DNA from: Alphaproteobacteria bacterium | Lineage (GTDB): Bacteria; Pseudomonadota; Alphaproteobacteria; Micropepsales; Micropepsaceae | Reading direction: 5' to 3' | Length of the DNA stretch: 64,000 nt | Assembly: GCA_028865545.1 (NCBI GenBank) | Contig: JAGWJY010000008.1 | Location: 25,189 to 89,188, forward strand | In this document: positions 25,651 to 33,937 of the stretch, in pieces | Numbering within the stretch: position 1 is the stretch's first letter | How the letters are laid out: each line of letters begins with the position of its first letter | The notes under the pieces: model-generated | The model's input: only the letters and a program-made list of their open reading frames with translations | Told to the model about the DNA's origin: nothing | The model's database searches: none | Program-made: the position numbers and the translations under genes

Positions 25651-25806
25651 ATGGGCGGTATAACTTATACCGACCAAGGCAGAATCAATGACTTCGACGG
25701 CGCCCTTGCCGCAACGACGGTTCAGGCCGCGCTCTTATACGGCGCACCAGCAAGTACAAAGGGTGCCGCAATCTACATCCGCAGCCTTGCTAAATTGCCC
25801 GCTTAG
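25651..25806 (+). CDS. Possible 51-residue small protein or gene remnant upstream of araA
   Basis: An ATG frame of 51 codons with GC-rich third positions (begins MGGITYTDQGR, ends IRSLAKLPA). No good ribosome binding site precedes it, and I do not recognise the sequence. A perfect palindrome at 25657-25671 overlaps its first codons, which argues for regulatory rather than coding use. Either chance or a decayed fragment is possible. Confidence 0.2.
   Translation: MGGITYTDQGRINDFDGALAATTVQAALLYGAPASTKGAAIYIRSLAKLPA
25657..25671. promoter_or_regulatory. Perfect palindrome GGTATAACTTATACC upstream of araA
   Basis: Seven-base arms around a single C, about 240 bases before the araA start and 60 bases after the GntR stop. 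GntR/FCD operators such as that of UxuR also contain GGTAT...ATACC arms, so this is a good candidate site for the adjacent regulator. The distance from araA is long for simple repression. Confidence 0.4.
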
Positions 25807-25830
25807 CCGATTTTGCGACCGATTTTCTGT

Positions 25831-25842
25831 ATTTGTCTGATT
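25831..25842 (+). promoter_or_regulatory. TTGTCTG site upstream of araA
   Basis: ATTTGTCTGATTT is almost the same as the site before galM (16481) and stands at the same distance, about 70 bases, from the start codon. It may be part of the promoter (a TTGTCT -35) or an operator of the arabinose regulator. Confidence 0.4.
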
Positions 25843-25907
25843 TTTGAGATGCGGCCGCTTTGGGACTGTGGTATCAAGGTCGCGGAAACGCACAACACTC
25901 GAGTGTC

Positions 25908-27419
25908 ATGACGTTTATGAAGAAGTTTGAAGTCTGGTTCGTCACCGGTAGTCAGCATCTGTACGGTCCGGAAACGCTCGATCAGGTCGCCAAAGATTCG
26001 CAGAAGATCGCCAAGGCGCTAGATGCCGCGCCAGCCGTTCCTGTCAGCATCGTGTTCAAACCGGTTCTGGTAACACCAGAGGCGGTGACTGAACTTGTTT
26101 TGGCAGCGAACAGCTCTTGCGAATGCATCGGCATCATCACTTGGTGTCACACGTTTTCGCCGTCGAAGATGTGGATCAACGGCCTCAAACAGCTGCGCAA
26201 GCCCGCCCTTCATTTGCATACACAATACAATCGCGACATTCCTTGGTCGACGATCGACATGGATTTCATGAATCTAAACCAAGCGGCGCATGGCGACCGT
26301 GAGCACGGGTTCATCTGGACTCGCTTGCGTTTGAATCGCAAGGTCGTCGTCGGTCATTGGCAGGAAAAGCAGGTACAGCAAAAGATCGGCGCGTGGACAC
26401 GCGCTGCCGCGGCATGGAACGACTGGCAGGGCGCGAAGTTTGCCCGCTTCGGCGACAACATGCGTGAGGTGGCAGTCACTGAAGGTGACAAGGTCGCAGC
26501 GCAATTCAAGTTCGGCTACTCCGTCAACGGCTACGGCGTGGGTGATCTGGTGGCCGTCATCAACTCCGTCCCCGACAATGAGGTCGATCGGCTCGTCGAG
26601 GAATATGAGAGCACTTATGAGGTGACCTCAGACCTGCGCAAGAACGGTAATCGGCATAAATTCATCCGCGAAGCGGCGCGCATCGAACAAGGAATGCGGA
26701 CGTTCCTAAAGGACGGGGATTTCAAGGGCTTCACTACAACGTTTGAGGACCTTCACGGCCTCGAGCAGCTGCCAGGATTGGCTGTACAACGGCTAATGGC
26801 TGACGGCTATGGTTTTGGCGCGGAAGGTGATTGGAAAACGTCTGCGCTCCTACGAGCCGTCAAGGTCATGGGAACTGGTCTGACGGGCGGCGCGTCTTTT
26901 ATGGAAGACTACACCTACCATCTCGATCCAGCCGGCAAGCTTGTTCTTGGGGCGCATATGCTGGAGGTCTGCCCGTCCATCGCAAGCCGCAAACCATCTC
27001 TGGAAGTGCACGCGTTGGGCATCGGTGGAAAAATGGACCCTGCCCGATTGGTCTTCAATACGCCAGCCGGTCCCGCCACGAACGCGTCGTTGATCGACAT
27101 GGGCAACCGTTTCCGGCTGCTGGTGAACGAAGTCGACGTCGTTTCGCCTGAACATCCGATGCCAAAGCTCCCCGTCGCGCAAGCGGTCTGGAAGCCGCGG
27201 CCGAATCTCGAAGATGCCTGTGCCTCCTGGATATATGCCGGCGGCGCGCATCATGTGGCTTTCAGCCAAGCCGTTACTAGCGAGATGCTGGAAGACTTCG
27301 CCGAGATTGCCGATATCGAGTTCCTGCTGATCGGCGAAAAGACATCGGTTTCCGAGTTCAAGAAAGAGTTGCGTATAAACGAGGTTTATTACGCATTGAA
27401 CCGGGGCTGGGCGATCTAA
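25908..27419 (+). CDS. araA: L-arabinose isomerase
   Basis: 503 residues from the ATG at 25908 (ATG at 25917 is also possible; no strong binding site decides). Family length is about 500. Blocks [63 protein letters not shown] (metal glutamate), [16 protein letters not shown] and [12 protein letters not shown] (metal histidine) are standard. It converts L-arabinose to L-ribulose in the cytoplasm with Mn2+. First gene of araA-araB-araD-symporter; araB follows after 16 bases. Confidence 0.98.
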   Translation: MTFMKKFEVWFVTGSQHLYGPETLDQVAKDSQKIAKALDAAPAVPVSIVFKPVLVTPEAVTELVLAANSSCECIGIITWCHTFSPSKMWINGLKQLRKPALHLHTQYNRDIPWSTIDMDFMNLNQAAHGDREHGFIWTRLRLNRKVVVGHWQEKQVQQKIGAWTRAAAAWNDWQGAKFARFGDNMREVAVTEGDKVAAQFKFGYSVNGYGVGDLVAVINSVPDNEVDRLVEEYESTYEVTSDLRKNGNRHKFIREAARIEQGMRTFLKDGDFKGFTTTFEDLHGLEQLPGLAVQRLMADGYGFGAEGDWKTSALLRAVKVMGTGLTGGASFMEDYTYHLDPAGKLVLGAHMLEVCPSIASRKPSLEVHALGIGGKMDPARLVFNTPAGPATNASLIDMGNRFRLLVNEVDVVSPEHPMPKLPVAQAVWKPRPNLEDACASWIYAGGAHHVAFSQAVTSEMLEDFAEIADIEFLLIGEKTSVSEFKKELRINEVYYALNRGWAI

Positions 27420-27435
27420 AACAGGTTCATCTTCG

Positions 27436-29103
27436 ATGGGTGCTCAATATACGATCGGTCTCGATTATGGGACAAACTCGGTCCGCGCGCTGTTGGTGGA
27501 CACGGCTGACGGACGGGAAATCGCGACCGCCATCTGGGGATACGAGCACGGGCACTCTGGTGTCATTTTGAGTCATGACCCGAACCTCGCCCGACAGCAC
27601 CCTGCCGACTACTTGAAAGGCGCCGAGATCACCATCGGGCAGGTACTTGCTGAAGCGAGCAGAGCCGTGCAGGGCCTGAAGCCCGAACATGTGGTGGGCA
27701 TCGGCGTGGACACGACAGGCAGCACGCCGTTGCCGGTGGATGCAGACGGTCAGCCGCTCGCGTTCCATAGGGAATTTTCCGATAACCCGGCGGCACTTGC
27801 CTGGCTCTGGAAAGATCACACGTCTTTCGCAGAAGCCGCGGAGATCACCGCGTTGGGCCTGGAAATGCGCCCGCAGATCATGGCCAAAATCGGCGGCATC
27901 TACTCCAGCGAATGGTTCTATAGCAAGATCCTCCACTGCCTGCGCACCGCGCCGAATGTTTTCGATGCCGCCTATTCATGGATCGAACTTGCCGATTTTG
28001 TCCCGGCGGCACTGACCGACACGCTGGCACCGGGCAAATTCACGGCCGGCATCTGCGCATCCGGCCACAAGGCGATGTTCAACAGCGCGTGGGGTGGTTA
28101 TCCGGACAAGGAATTTCTGTCGCGCCTGGACCCAAAGCTCGGCGCTTTGCGCGACCGTCTGCCCAAGCGCGTTTGTGCCGTGGATTCCAGCGTTGGCGGC
28201 CTCTCGGTCGCTTGGGCGAAGAAGACTGGGTTACCGGCGGGAATTCCCGTAGCTGTGGGCGCATTCGATGCGCATCTCGGCGCCATCGGTGCCGGCATAC
28301 AACCCGGCACGCTGGTCAAGATCATGGGTACCAGTACCTGTGACATCACGGTGAAGCGCAATAGTGAGAACCTCGCCGATGTGCCCGGCTTGTGCGGCGT
28401 CGTCGACGGCAGCGTGCTACCGGGCTATTTCGGGCTCGAAGCCGGCCAATCCGCGGTCGGTGACATTTTCGAGTGGTTCGTCGGCTATGTGAAACCAGAA
28501 GGTGGATCGCACGAGGCGCTGACCGCAGGGGCTGCAAGACTTCGACCCGGCGAGTCCGGTCTGATGGCATTGGACTGGAACAACGGCAATCGCACCATTC
28601 TGGTGGATCAACGCCTCACCGGCTTGTTGGTCGGTCAGACGCTTTACACCACGCCAGCAGAAATCTACCGCGCCCTGATCGAGGCCACAGCATACGGCGC
28701 GTTGACGATCATCAACCGCTTCGAGGAATACGGCGTGTCAATTGATCAGGTCGTCAATTGTGGTGGCATCGCGGAAAAGAGTCCGCTTACCATGCAGATT
28801 TACGCTGACATCACCGGCAGGCCGATGAAGGTCTCACGATCAGCGCAAACCCCTGCCCTCGGTGCGGCCATTGCCGCTGCCGTCGTGGCACGAGCTCATC
28901 CGGACTTCGCGTCCGCACAAAGGGCAATGACAGGTTTGAAGCCGGACGTCTTCACACCAGACCCGCAAGCACACACTGTGTACCGTCAACTTTACGCGAT
29001 CTACCACACGCTGCACGATGCGTTCGGCACCAAAGCGTGGCATGGTAGCCTGTATGACGTGATGAAGACGCTGATTGACATCCGCAACCGCGTTCGCAGA
29101 TGA
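27436..29103 (+). CDS. araB: L-ribulokinase
   Basis: 555 residues, FGGY kinase fold. N-terminal IGLDYGTNSVRALLVDTADG is the phosphate-binding motif; GVDTTGSTPLPVD and FHREFSDNPAALAWLWKDHT are ribulokinase-specific; GTSTCDITVKR and NCGGIAEKSPLTMQIYADITGRPM with SAQTPALGAAI form the ATP site of the second domain. Uses ATP to make L-ribulose 5-phosphate. The gene lies between araA and araD, whose most likely start (29108) is 4 bases after its stop. Confidence 0.98.
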   Translation: MGAQYTIGLDYGTNSVRALLVDTADGREIATAIWGYEHGHSGVILSHDPNLARQHPADYLKGAEITIGQVLAEASRAVQGLKPEHVVGIGVDTTGSTPLPVDADGQPLAFHREFSDNPAALAWLWKDHTSFAEAAEITALGLEMRPQIMAKIGGIYSSEWFYSKILHCLRTAPNVFDAAYSWIELADFVPAALTDTLAPGKFTAGICASGHKAMFNSAWGGYPDKEFLSRLDPKLGALRDRLPKRVCAVDSSVGGLSVAWAKKTGLPAGIPVAVGAFDAHLGAIGAGIQPGTLVKIMGTSTCDITVKRNSENLADVPGLCGVVDGSVLPGYFGLEAGQSAVGDIFEWFVGYVKPEGGSHEALTAGAARLRPGESGLMALDWNNGNRTILVDQRLTGLLVGQTLYTTPAEIYRALIEATAYGALTIINRFEEYGVSIDQVVNCGGIAEKSPLTMQIYADITGRPMKVSRSAQTPALGAAIAAAVVARAHPDFASAQRAMTGLKPDVFTPDPQAHTVYRQLYAIYHTLHDAFGTKAWHGSLYDVMKTLIDIRNRVRR

Positions 29104-29107
29104 GCCT

Positions 29108-29800
29108 ATGCTTGAAGAGTTAAAACGGCAGGTATGCCAAGCCAACCTGGATCTGGTTCGGGATGGATTGGTGATTCAGACATGGGGTAATGCCAGCGGC
29201 ATCGATCGCACTCAGGGCCTAGTGGTCATCAAGCCATCCGGTGTCTCTTACGACGGGATGAAACCGGAGCACATGGTTGTGGTTTCACTAGACAACGGCA
29301 AACCAGTGGAAGGAAACCTCAAGCCCAGTTCCGACACGCCAACGCATCTTGTTCTGTACCGTGCATTCAAAGACATCGGCGGTGTCGTTCACACGCACAG
29401 TCTCTACGCGACAGCTTGGGCCCAGGCCAAGCGTGGCATTCCATCTTACGGCACGACCCAGGCTGACTATTGGTATGGCGATGTGCCGTGCACGCGGCTG
29501 ATGACGCCGGATGAAATCAAAGCGGACTATGAGGCAAACACCGGACGGGTGATCGTGGATACCTTCAAGGATTTGGACCCACTGCACCACCCTGCAGTGC
29601 TGGTAGCGAGCCATGGGCCGTTCACTTGGGGCACAGATGTCAATGATGCCGTGCACAACGCAGTGGTGCTCGAATTCATCGCGAAACTGGCAGGCGAAAC
29701 GCTGCGCATCAATCCAGACGTCGACCCGATGCAATCTGTCCTGCTTGACAAGCACTTCCTGAGGAAGCACGGACCGAAAGCGTATTACGGACAAAAATAA
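29108..29800 (+). CDS. araD: L-ribulose-5-phosphate 4-epimerase
   Basis: 230 residues from the ATG at 29108, which gives the usual family length (231 in E. coli); an ATG at 29075 inside the end of araB would add 11 residues. Zinc-binding histidines in GGVVHTHSLY (H95, H97) and VLVASHGPFTWG (H169), substrate blocks WGNASGIDR and IKPSGVSYD. Class II aldolase fold. Converts L-ribulose 5-phosphate to D-xylulose 5-phosphate, completing the phosphorylating pathway started by araA and araB. Confidence 0.97.
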   Translation: MLEELKRQVCQANLDLVRDGLVIQTWGNASGIDRTQGLVVIKPSGVSYDGMKPEHMVVVSLDNGKPVEGNLKPSSDTPTHLVLYRAFKDIGGVVHTHSLYATAWAQAKRGIPSYGTTQADYWYGDVPCTRLMTPDEIKADYEANTGRVIVDTFKDLDPLHHPAVLVASHGPFTWGTDVNDAVHNAVVLEFIAKLAGETLRINPDVDPMQSVLLDKHFLRKHGPKAYYGQK

Positions 29801-29824
29801 CCAAGAGAGCAGGGAACCCAGCCT

Positions 29825-31567
29825 ATGAGTCACAATGCCGTAGCCGCCGGGATGATCAAACCGATCGTCTCAGCGACCCCGATCGACTTGACCATTGTTG
29901 CGATTTACTTTGTTTTCGTCATCGGTATCGGCATTTATCTCAAAAAATACACCAAGACCGGCGAAGACTTCTTCATGGCCGGTCGCGAGATGACGGCGTG
30001 GATTGCCGGCCTGAGTTTTCTGTCGGCCAATCTCGGCGCATTGGAGCTTCTTGGCTGGGCGGGCTCCGCTTATGAGTACGGCATCCTTGCCGTCCACTGG
30101 TATTGGATCGGCGCGATCCCGGCCATGCTGCTGCTCGGCCTGGTAATGATGCCGTTCTACTACGCCTCCAAGACACACTCTGTGCCGGGCTATTTGCAGC
30201 TGCGTTACGGCGGCGCGACTCGCGGCCTCTCGGCGATCAGTTTCGCAGTGATGACCATCCTGATGAGCGGCGTAAATATCTTTGCCATGGCCGCCGTCAT
30301 GCAGGTAGTTCTTGGCTGGGACATGAATTTCAGTATCTGGGCCTCGTCCATCACTATGGGTGTCTATGTCGTATTGGCTGGCCTGCTGTCAGCTATCTTC
30401 AATGAAGTACTGCAGTTCGTGCTCATCTGGCTCGGCTCTTTGCTGATCCCCATCTTAGGTATGGTGCAGGCCGGGGGATGGAGTGGCCTCAAGCAGCATA
30501 TCTTGACGAACTTGGCCCACTTTGGCGTGCAGAACCCCGGAAGTTACGTACATGTGTGGAGCACGCTTGGGCACTTCACCGACAATCCCATGGGCATCAA
30601 CTGGATTGGGATCGTCTTCGGCCTAGGGGCCGTGATCTCCATGGGTTACTGGACGACCGACTTCCTTGTCGTCCAGCGCGTCATGTCCGCCCGTGACCTG
30701 CGTTCCGCCAAAATGGCGCCGATCATCGGCGCGGCCTTCAAAATGTTTGTGCCGATCATAGTGATCTTGCCCGGTTTGCTTGGCCTGGGATTGCTGAGCG
30801 AGCACTTGGTTTCGCAAACCGAAGTGACTGCGGCTGCAGCACATGGGCAGGTCCTCTACAGCTATAACGATGTGCTGCCGTTGATGTTGGCCAAGTATTG
30901 CGGCCCTGGCCTGCTCGGCTTGGGTATCACGGCGCTGATCGCCGGATTTATGTCAGGCATGGCAGGAAACGTCACAGCATTCGCGACTGTTTGGACCCAT
31001 GACATTTACAAACCGATGATGAACCCAAAGGCCTCGGACGCGCACTATCTTGCCATGGGCCGGTGGAGCACAGTCCTGGGTATCCTCGTCAGTATCGGCA
31101 CGGCTTACTTCGTCATGCAGTTTGCGAGCATCATGGACTACGTCCAAGCGCTGTTCAGCTTCTTCATCGCGCCACTGTTCGGCACTGTCATCCTTGGCAT
31201 GCTGTGGAAGCGCACCACTGCTGCGGGCGGCTTTTGGGGCCTGCTGGCCGGCACCGCGAGTTCGATCGCGATGTACTTCTGGGTGGACCTACAGCCGCAA
31301 GCCCTGCAGTACATCGCGCTATCGCCGGACGCCAAGCCTATGGCAGCGGACATGTTTCGCGCACTTTGGAGCTTCGTCATTGTTGTCGTTGTGACGGTCA
31401 CGGTGAGTCTACTCACGCGCCCCAAAGCGGTCAGTGAGCTCAAAGGGTTGGTGATGGGTTGCACGGACATGCCCGACGAAGGAAGCTACCCGCTACTACA
31501 TCGCCCGATGTTTTGGGCGGTTGTAATTTCGATCGTCTTTGTCGCGTTGAACCTTTATTTCTGGTGA
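29825..31567 (+). CDS. Sodium/sugar symporter (SSS family), probable L-arabinose uptake
   Basis: 580 residues with about 14 hydrophobic helices. N-terminal block GEDFFMAGREMTAWIAGLSFLSANLGALELLGWAGSAYEYG is the sodium-site region of SGLT-type solute:sodium symporters; QRVMSARDLRSAK follows helix 7-8. It starts 24 bases after araD with an AGCAGGGA stretch upstream, so it is most probably the arabinose importer of the ara operon. Substrate is inferred from position. A 73-residue membrane protein follows directly. Confidence 0.93.
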   Translation: MSHNAVAAGMIKPIVSATPIDLTIVAIYFVFVIGIGIYLKKYTKTGEDFFMAGREMTAWIAGLSFLSANLGALELLGWAGSAYEYGILAVHWYWIGAIPAMLLLGLVMMPFYYASKTHSVPGYLQLRYGGATRGLSAISFAVMTILMSGVNIFAMAAVMQVVLGWDMNFSIWASSITMGVYVVLAGLLSAIFNEVLQFVLIWLGSLLIPILGMVQAGGWSGLKQHILTNLAHFGVQNPGSYVHVWSTLGHFTDNPMGINWIGIVFGLGAVISMGYWTTDFLVVQRVMSARDLRSAKMAPIIGAAFKMFVPIIVILPGLLGLGLLSEHLVSQTEVTAAAAHGQVLYSYNDVLPLMLAKYCGPGLLGLGITALIAGFMSGMAGNVTAFATVWTHDIYKPMMNPKASDAHYLAMGRWSTVLGILVSIGTAYFVMQFASIMDYVQALFSFFIAPLFGTVILGMLWKRTTAAGGFWGLLAGTASSIAMYFWVDLQPQALQYIALSPDAKPMAADMFRALWSFVIVVVVTVTVSLLTRPKAVSELKGLVMGCTDMPDEGSYPLLHRPMFWAVVISIVFVALNLYFW

Positions 31568-31581
31568 GGAAACGATCAGTC

Positions 31582-31803
31582 ATGTCGAAACACGTAAACT
31601 CCATTTGGTTTCTCATCGGGTTGCAGGTGCTTATCTACGGCGTGCTGATCACCGGGACCGGCATCTGGGAAATCCTCCATCCGCCTTCACATATGGCCGA
31701 TCTGGGCTGGACGCACCCCGCCATCTGGTGGGGGGGCGTCCTGCTCGCGTTAGGCCTCTTCTATGTAATCCGTTTCCGTCCGGCCAAATCTTTCAGGGAT
31801 TAA
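31582..31803 (+). CDS. Small two-helix membrane protein next to the SSS symporter
   Basis: 73 residues from ATG 31582 (GTGAGGAAA upstream). Two hydrophobic helices (IWFLIGLQVLIYGVLITGTGIWEIL and AIWWGGVLLALGLFYVI) are separated by a polar loop with HPPSHMADLGWTHP, and a basic tail (RFRPAKSFRD) follows. I do not recognise a named family. The 14-base spacing from the symporter stop suggests co-translation and a possible accessory subunit for it. The coding case is supported by codon pattern, helix layout and position. Confidence 0.75.
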   Translation: MSKHVNSIWFLIGLQVLIYGVLITGTGIWEILHPPSHMADLGWTHPAIWWGGVLLALGLFYVIRFRPAKSFRD

Positions 31804-32043
31804 AGCCACGCCGAGGATGCGACTGACAACCGCGGCGCCGGCGAGACACCGCCCCGGCGGAGGTAAAGACGTCGGCGACGTCGTGCAGCGCGCTGTCACA
31901 CCCGAACGCATCGCACGCGCGAAATTGCCGCGCATCATACCGAACGTCGACTGCATACAATCATGAGCGCGCCGCAAGCGTGTTCTAAGGAAGGACGCAT
32001 CGAGAGCATTTAAGAAACAGGCAGCTGAGAAGGGGCACCAGCT

Positions 32044-33864
32044 ATGAACAACGAGGTTGTGAAATCTACCGTCAACAAGATCGTCGGTTTCTTTAACGCG
32101 CCGCCTCCTACCCAGGGACCCGTATTCAACTATCTGGACTGGTTGATCGTCGCGCTCTTCGTCATCGCGATGGTGGCGATCGTTGTGTACTCCATGAAAG
32201 AGAAAGCCAAGTCCGGGACGGACTACTTCCTCTCCGGCAGGGACAGCGGCTGGATACAGATCGGCTCTTCTATTTTTTCGTCGAATATCGGTTCCGAACA
32301 CCTCGTCGGCCTAGCCGGCGCGGGGTTCGTTTCCGGCATGGCCATGGCCCATTGGGAAATGCAGGGATGGCTCATTCTGATCCTCGGCTGGGTATTCGTG
32401 CCGCTCTATGACCGCATGAAGGTCTTCACCATGCCGGAGTTTCTGGAACTGCGCTTCAGCCGCGGTTCACGGAATGTCCTGAGCCTGCTTACCATGGCCA
32501 GCCTGGTGCTGACCAAGATGGCGGTCACCATCTATGCCGGCGACGTCGTGATCCGCACGCTGCTTGGCATCAATAGCGTGGACATTTTTGGCTTCCATAT
32601 GGACGTGTTCTGGGCGATTGCCCTGGGCCTCGCCTTCACCACCGGTCTCTACACCGTTCTCGGCGGTCTGCGCGTGATCATGTACACCTCCGTGCTACAA
32701 GCGCCGGTGCTGATCTTCGGTTCACTCTGCATCCTGTATGCGGGATTACATGTCCTCGGACATGGCGATCTCGTGGCGGGCTGGCGCGCGACGGTTGCGG
32801 CCGCGGGTCAGAACATCCACCTCATCCGCGCCATCAACGATCCGCAATGGTCATGGGCTGCCGTTTTGCCCGGTTCGGCGATTATCGGCTTTTGGTATTG
32901 GTGCACCGATCAATACATCGTCCAGCGCGTGCTGGCCGGCAAAAACCAGGCTCATTCGCGGCGTGGCGCCATCCTGGCCGCATTCTTCAAGCTGACGCCC
33001 GTTTTCATCTTCCTGGTGCCCGGCATGGTGGCATACGCCCTGACCAAGGACCCCGCGCTCAGCTTCAAGACCAGCGGCGACGCCGCCTACACCTCGCTGG
33101 TGGCGCAGATTCTGCCGCATGGCCTCAGGGGGTTGGTGGCTTGCGCCATGATCGTCGCACTGATGGCGTCGCTGGGTTCGAAGTTCAACGCTTCCGCCAC
33201 GCTGTTCACGATGGACTTCTTCCGCGAATGGTACCCGAATGCCTCCGGCAAGACCGAAGTGGTCGTCGGCCGCATCGCCACCACCGCGATCGTCATCATG
33301 GGCATCTGCTGGGTGCTGGTGATCAAGAGCCTGCACTCGAATCTCTATGTCTATCTGCAGAGCGTGCAGGGATATCTCTCGCCCGCCATCGCCGTGCTGT
33401 TCATCCTGGGTGTGTTCTGGAAGCGGGCAAACTCGACCGGGGCGCTGTGGGCGTTCCTGGTGGGCGTCGTCGGTGGCTTCGCCCGTCTCGCCGCCGACAT
33501 CTATATGCGCAACGACGATACCTTCGTGAATGGCCTGAAGCAGAGGCTCTTCGAGCACACCATCACGCAGGACCAGTACAACGCCGCGATCGCGCCGATC
33601 CAGGCCAAGTTCGGCTGGATATTCGACATCTGGAACATCCATTGGCTCTATTATTGTCAGATCCTGCTGGTGGTCACGGCGGTTCTGATGGTCACGATCA
33701 GTCTGCTGACCAAGGCGCCGGACCCGAAGACCGTGAAATTCACGTTCTACGGGGCCACAGCCGAAGAGAAGGCCGCGACGCGCGCCAGCTGGAACGCCAT
33801 GGACGTGGTGTTGAGCGCATTGGTCGTCATCGCCTGTGTCGTGTTCTATTACGAGTTCTGGTGA
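32044..33864 (+). CDS. Sodium/sugar symporter (SSS family), second copy
   Basis: 606 residues, about 14 helices. The SGLT-like signature includes GTDYFLSGRDSGWIQIGSSIFSSNIGSEHLVGLAGAGFVSGMAMAHWEMQGW, and FWYWCTDQYIVQRVLAGKNQAHSRRGAILAAF is typical of the galactose/glucose-type symporters. It is preceded by AAGGGG and 240 bases of apparent non-coding sequence after the small membrane protein, so it likely has its own promoter. It ends in a strong terminator. Substrate may be galactose, arabinose or an oligosaccharide; it is more SGLT-like than the first symporter. Confidence 0.93.
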   Translation: MNNEVVKSTVNKIVGFFNAPPPTQGPVFNYLDWLIVALFVIAMVAIVVYSMKEKAKSGTDYFLSGRDSGWIQIGSSIFSSNIGSEHLVGLAGAGFVSGMAMAHWEMQGWLILILGWVFVPLYDRMKVFTMPEFLELRFSRGSRNVLSLLTMASLVLTKMAVTIYAGDVVIRTLLGINSVDIFGFHMDVFWAIALGLAFTTGLYTVLGGLRVIMYTSVLQAPVLIFGSLCILYAGLHVLGHGDLVAGWRATVAAAGQNIHLIRAINDPQWSWAAVLPGSAIIGFWYWCTDQYIVQRVLAGKNQAHSRRGAILAAFFKLTPVFIFLVPGMVAYALTKDPALSFKTSGDAAYTSLVAQILPHGLRGLVACAMIVALMASLGSKFNASATLFTMDFFREWYPNASGKTEVVVGRIATTAIVIMGICWVLVIKSLHSNLYVYLQSVQGYLSPAIAVLFILGVFWKRANSTGALWAFLVGVVGGFARLAADIYMRNDDTFVNGLKQRLFEHTITQDQYNAAIAPIQAKFGWIFDIWNIHWLYYCQILLVVTAVLMVTISLLTKAPDPKTVKFTFYGATAEEKAATRASWNAMDVVLSALVVIACVVFYYEFW

Positions 33865-33894
33865 CCATCCCGGGCGTCATGGCCCGTTTGTGCG

Positions 33895-33933
33895 GCAGGC
33901 GGCGGGAACCCACTTCCCGCCGCCTGCTTTTTT
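33895..33933 (+). terminator. Intrinsic terminator after the second symporter
   Basis: A 14-base perfect stem, GCAGGCGGCGGGAA / TTCCCGCCGCCTGC, with a CCCAC loop is followed by six T. It ends 4 bases before the stop of the convergent GH127 gene; the minus strand has no T-run, so it serves the symporter only. Confidence 0.95.
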
Positions 33934-33937
33934 GCAC

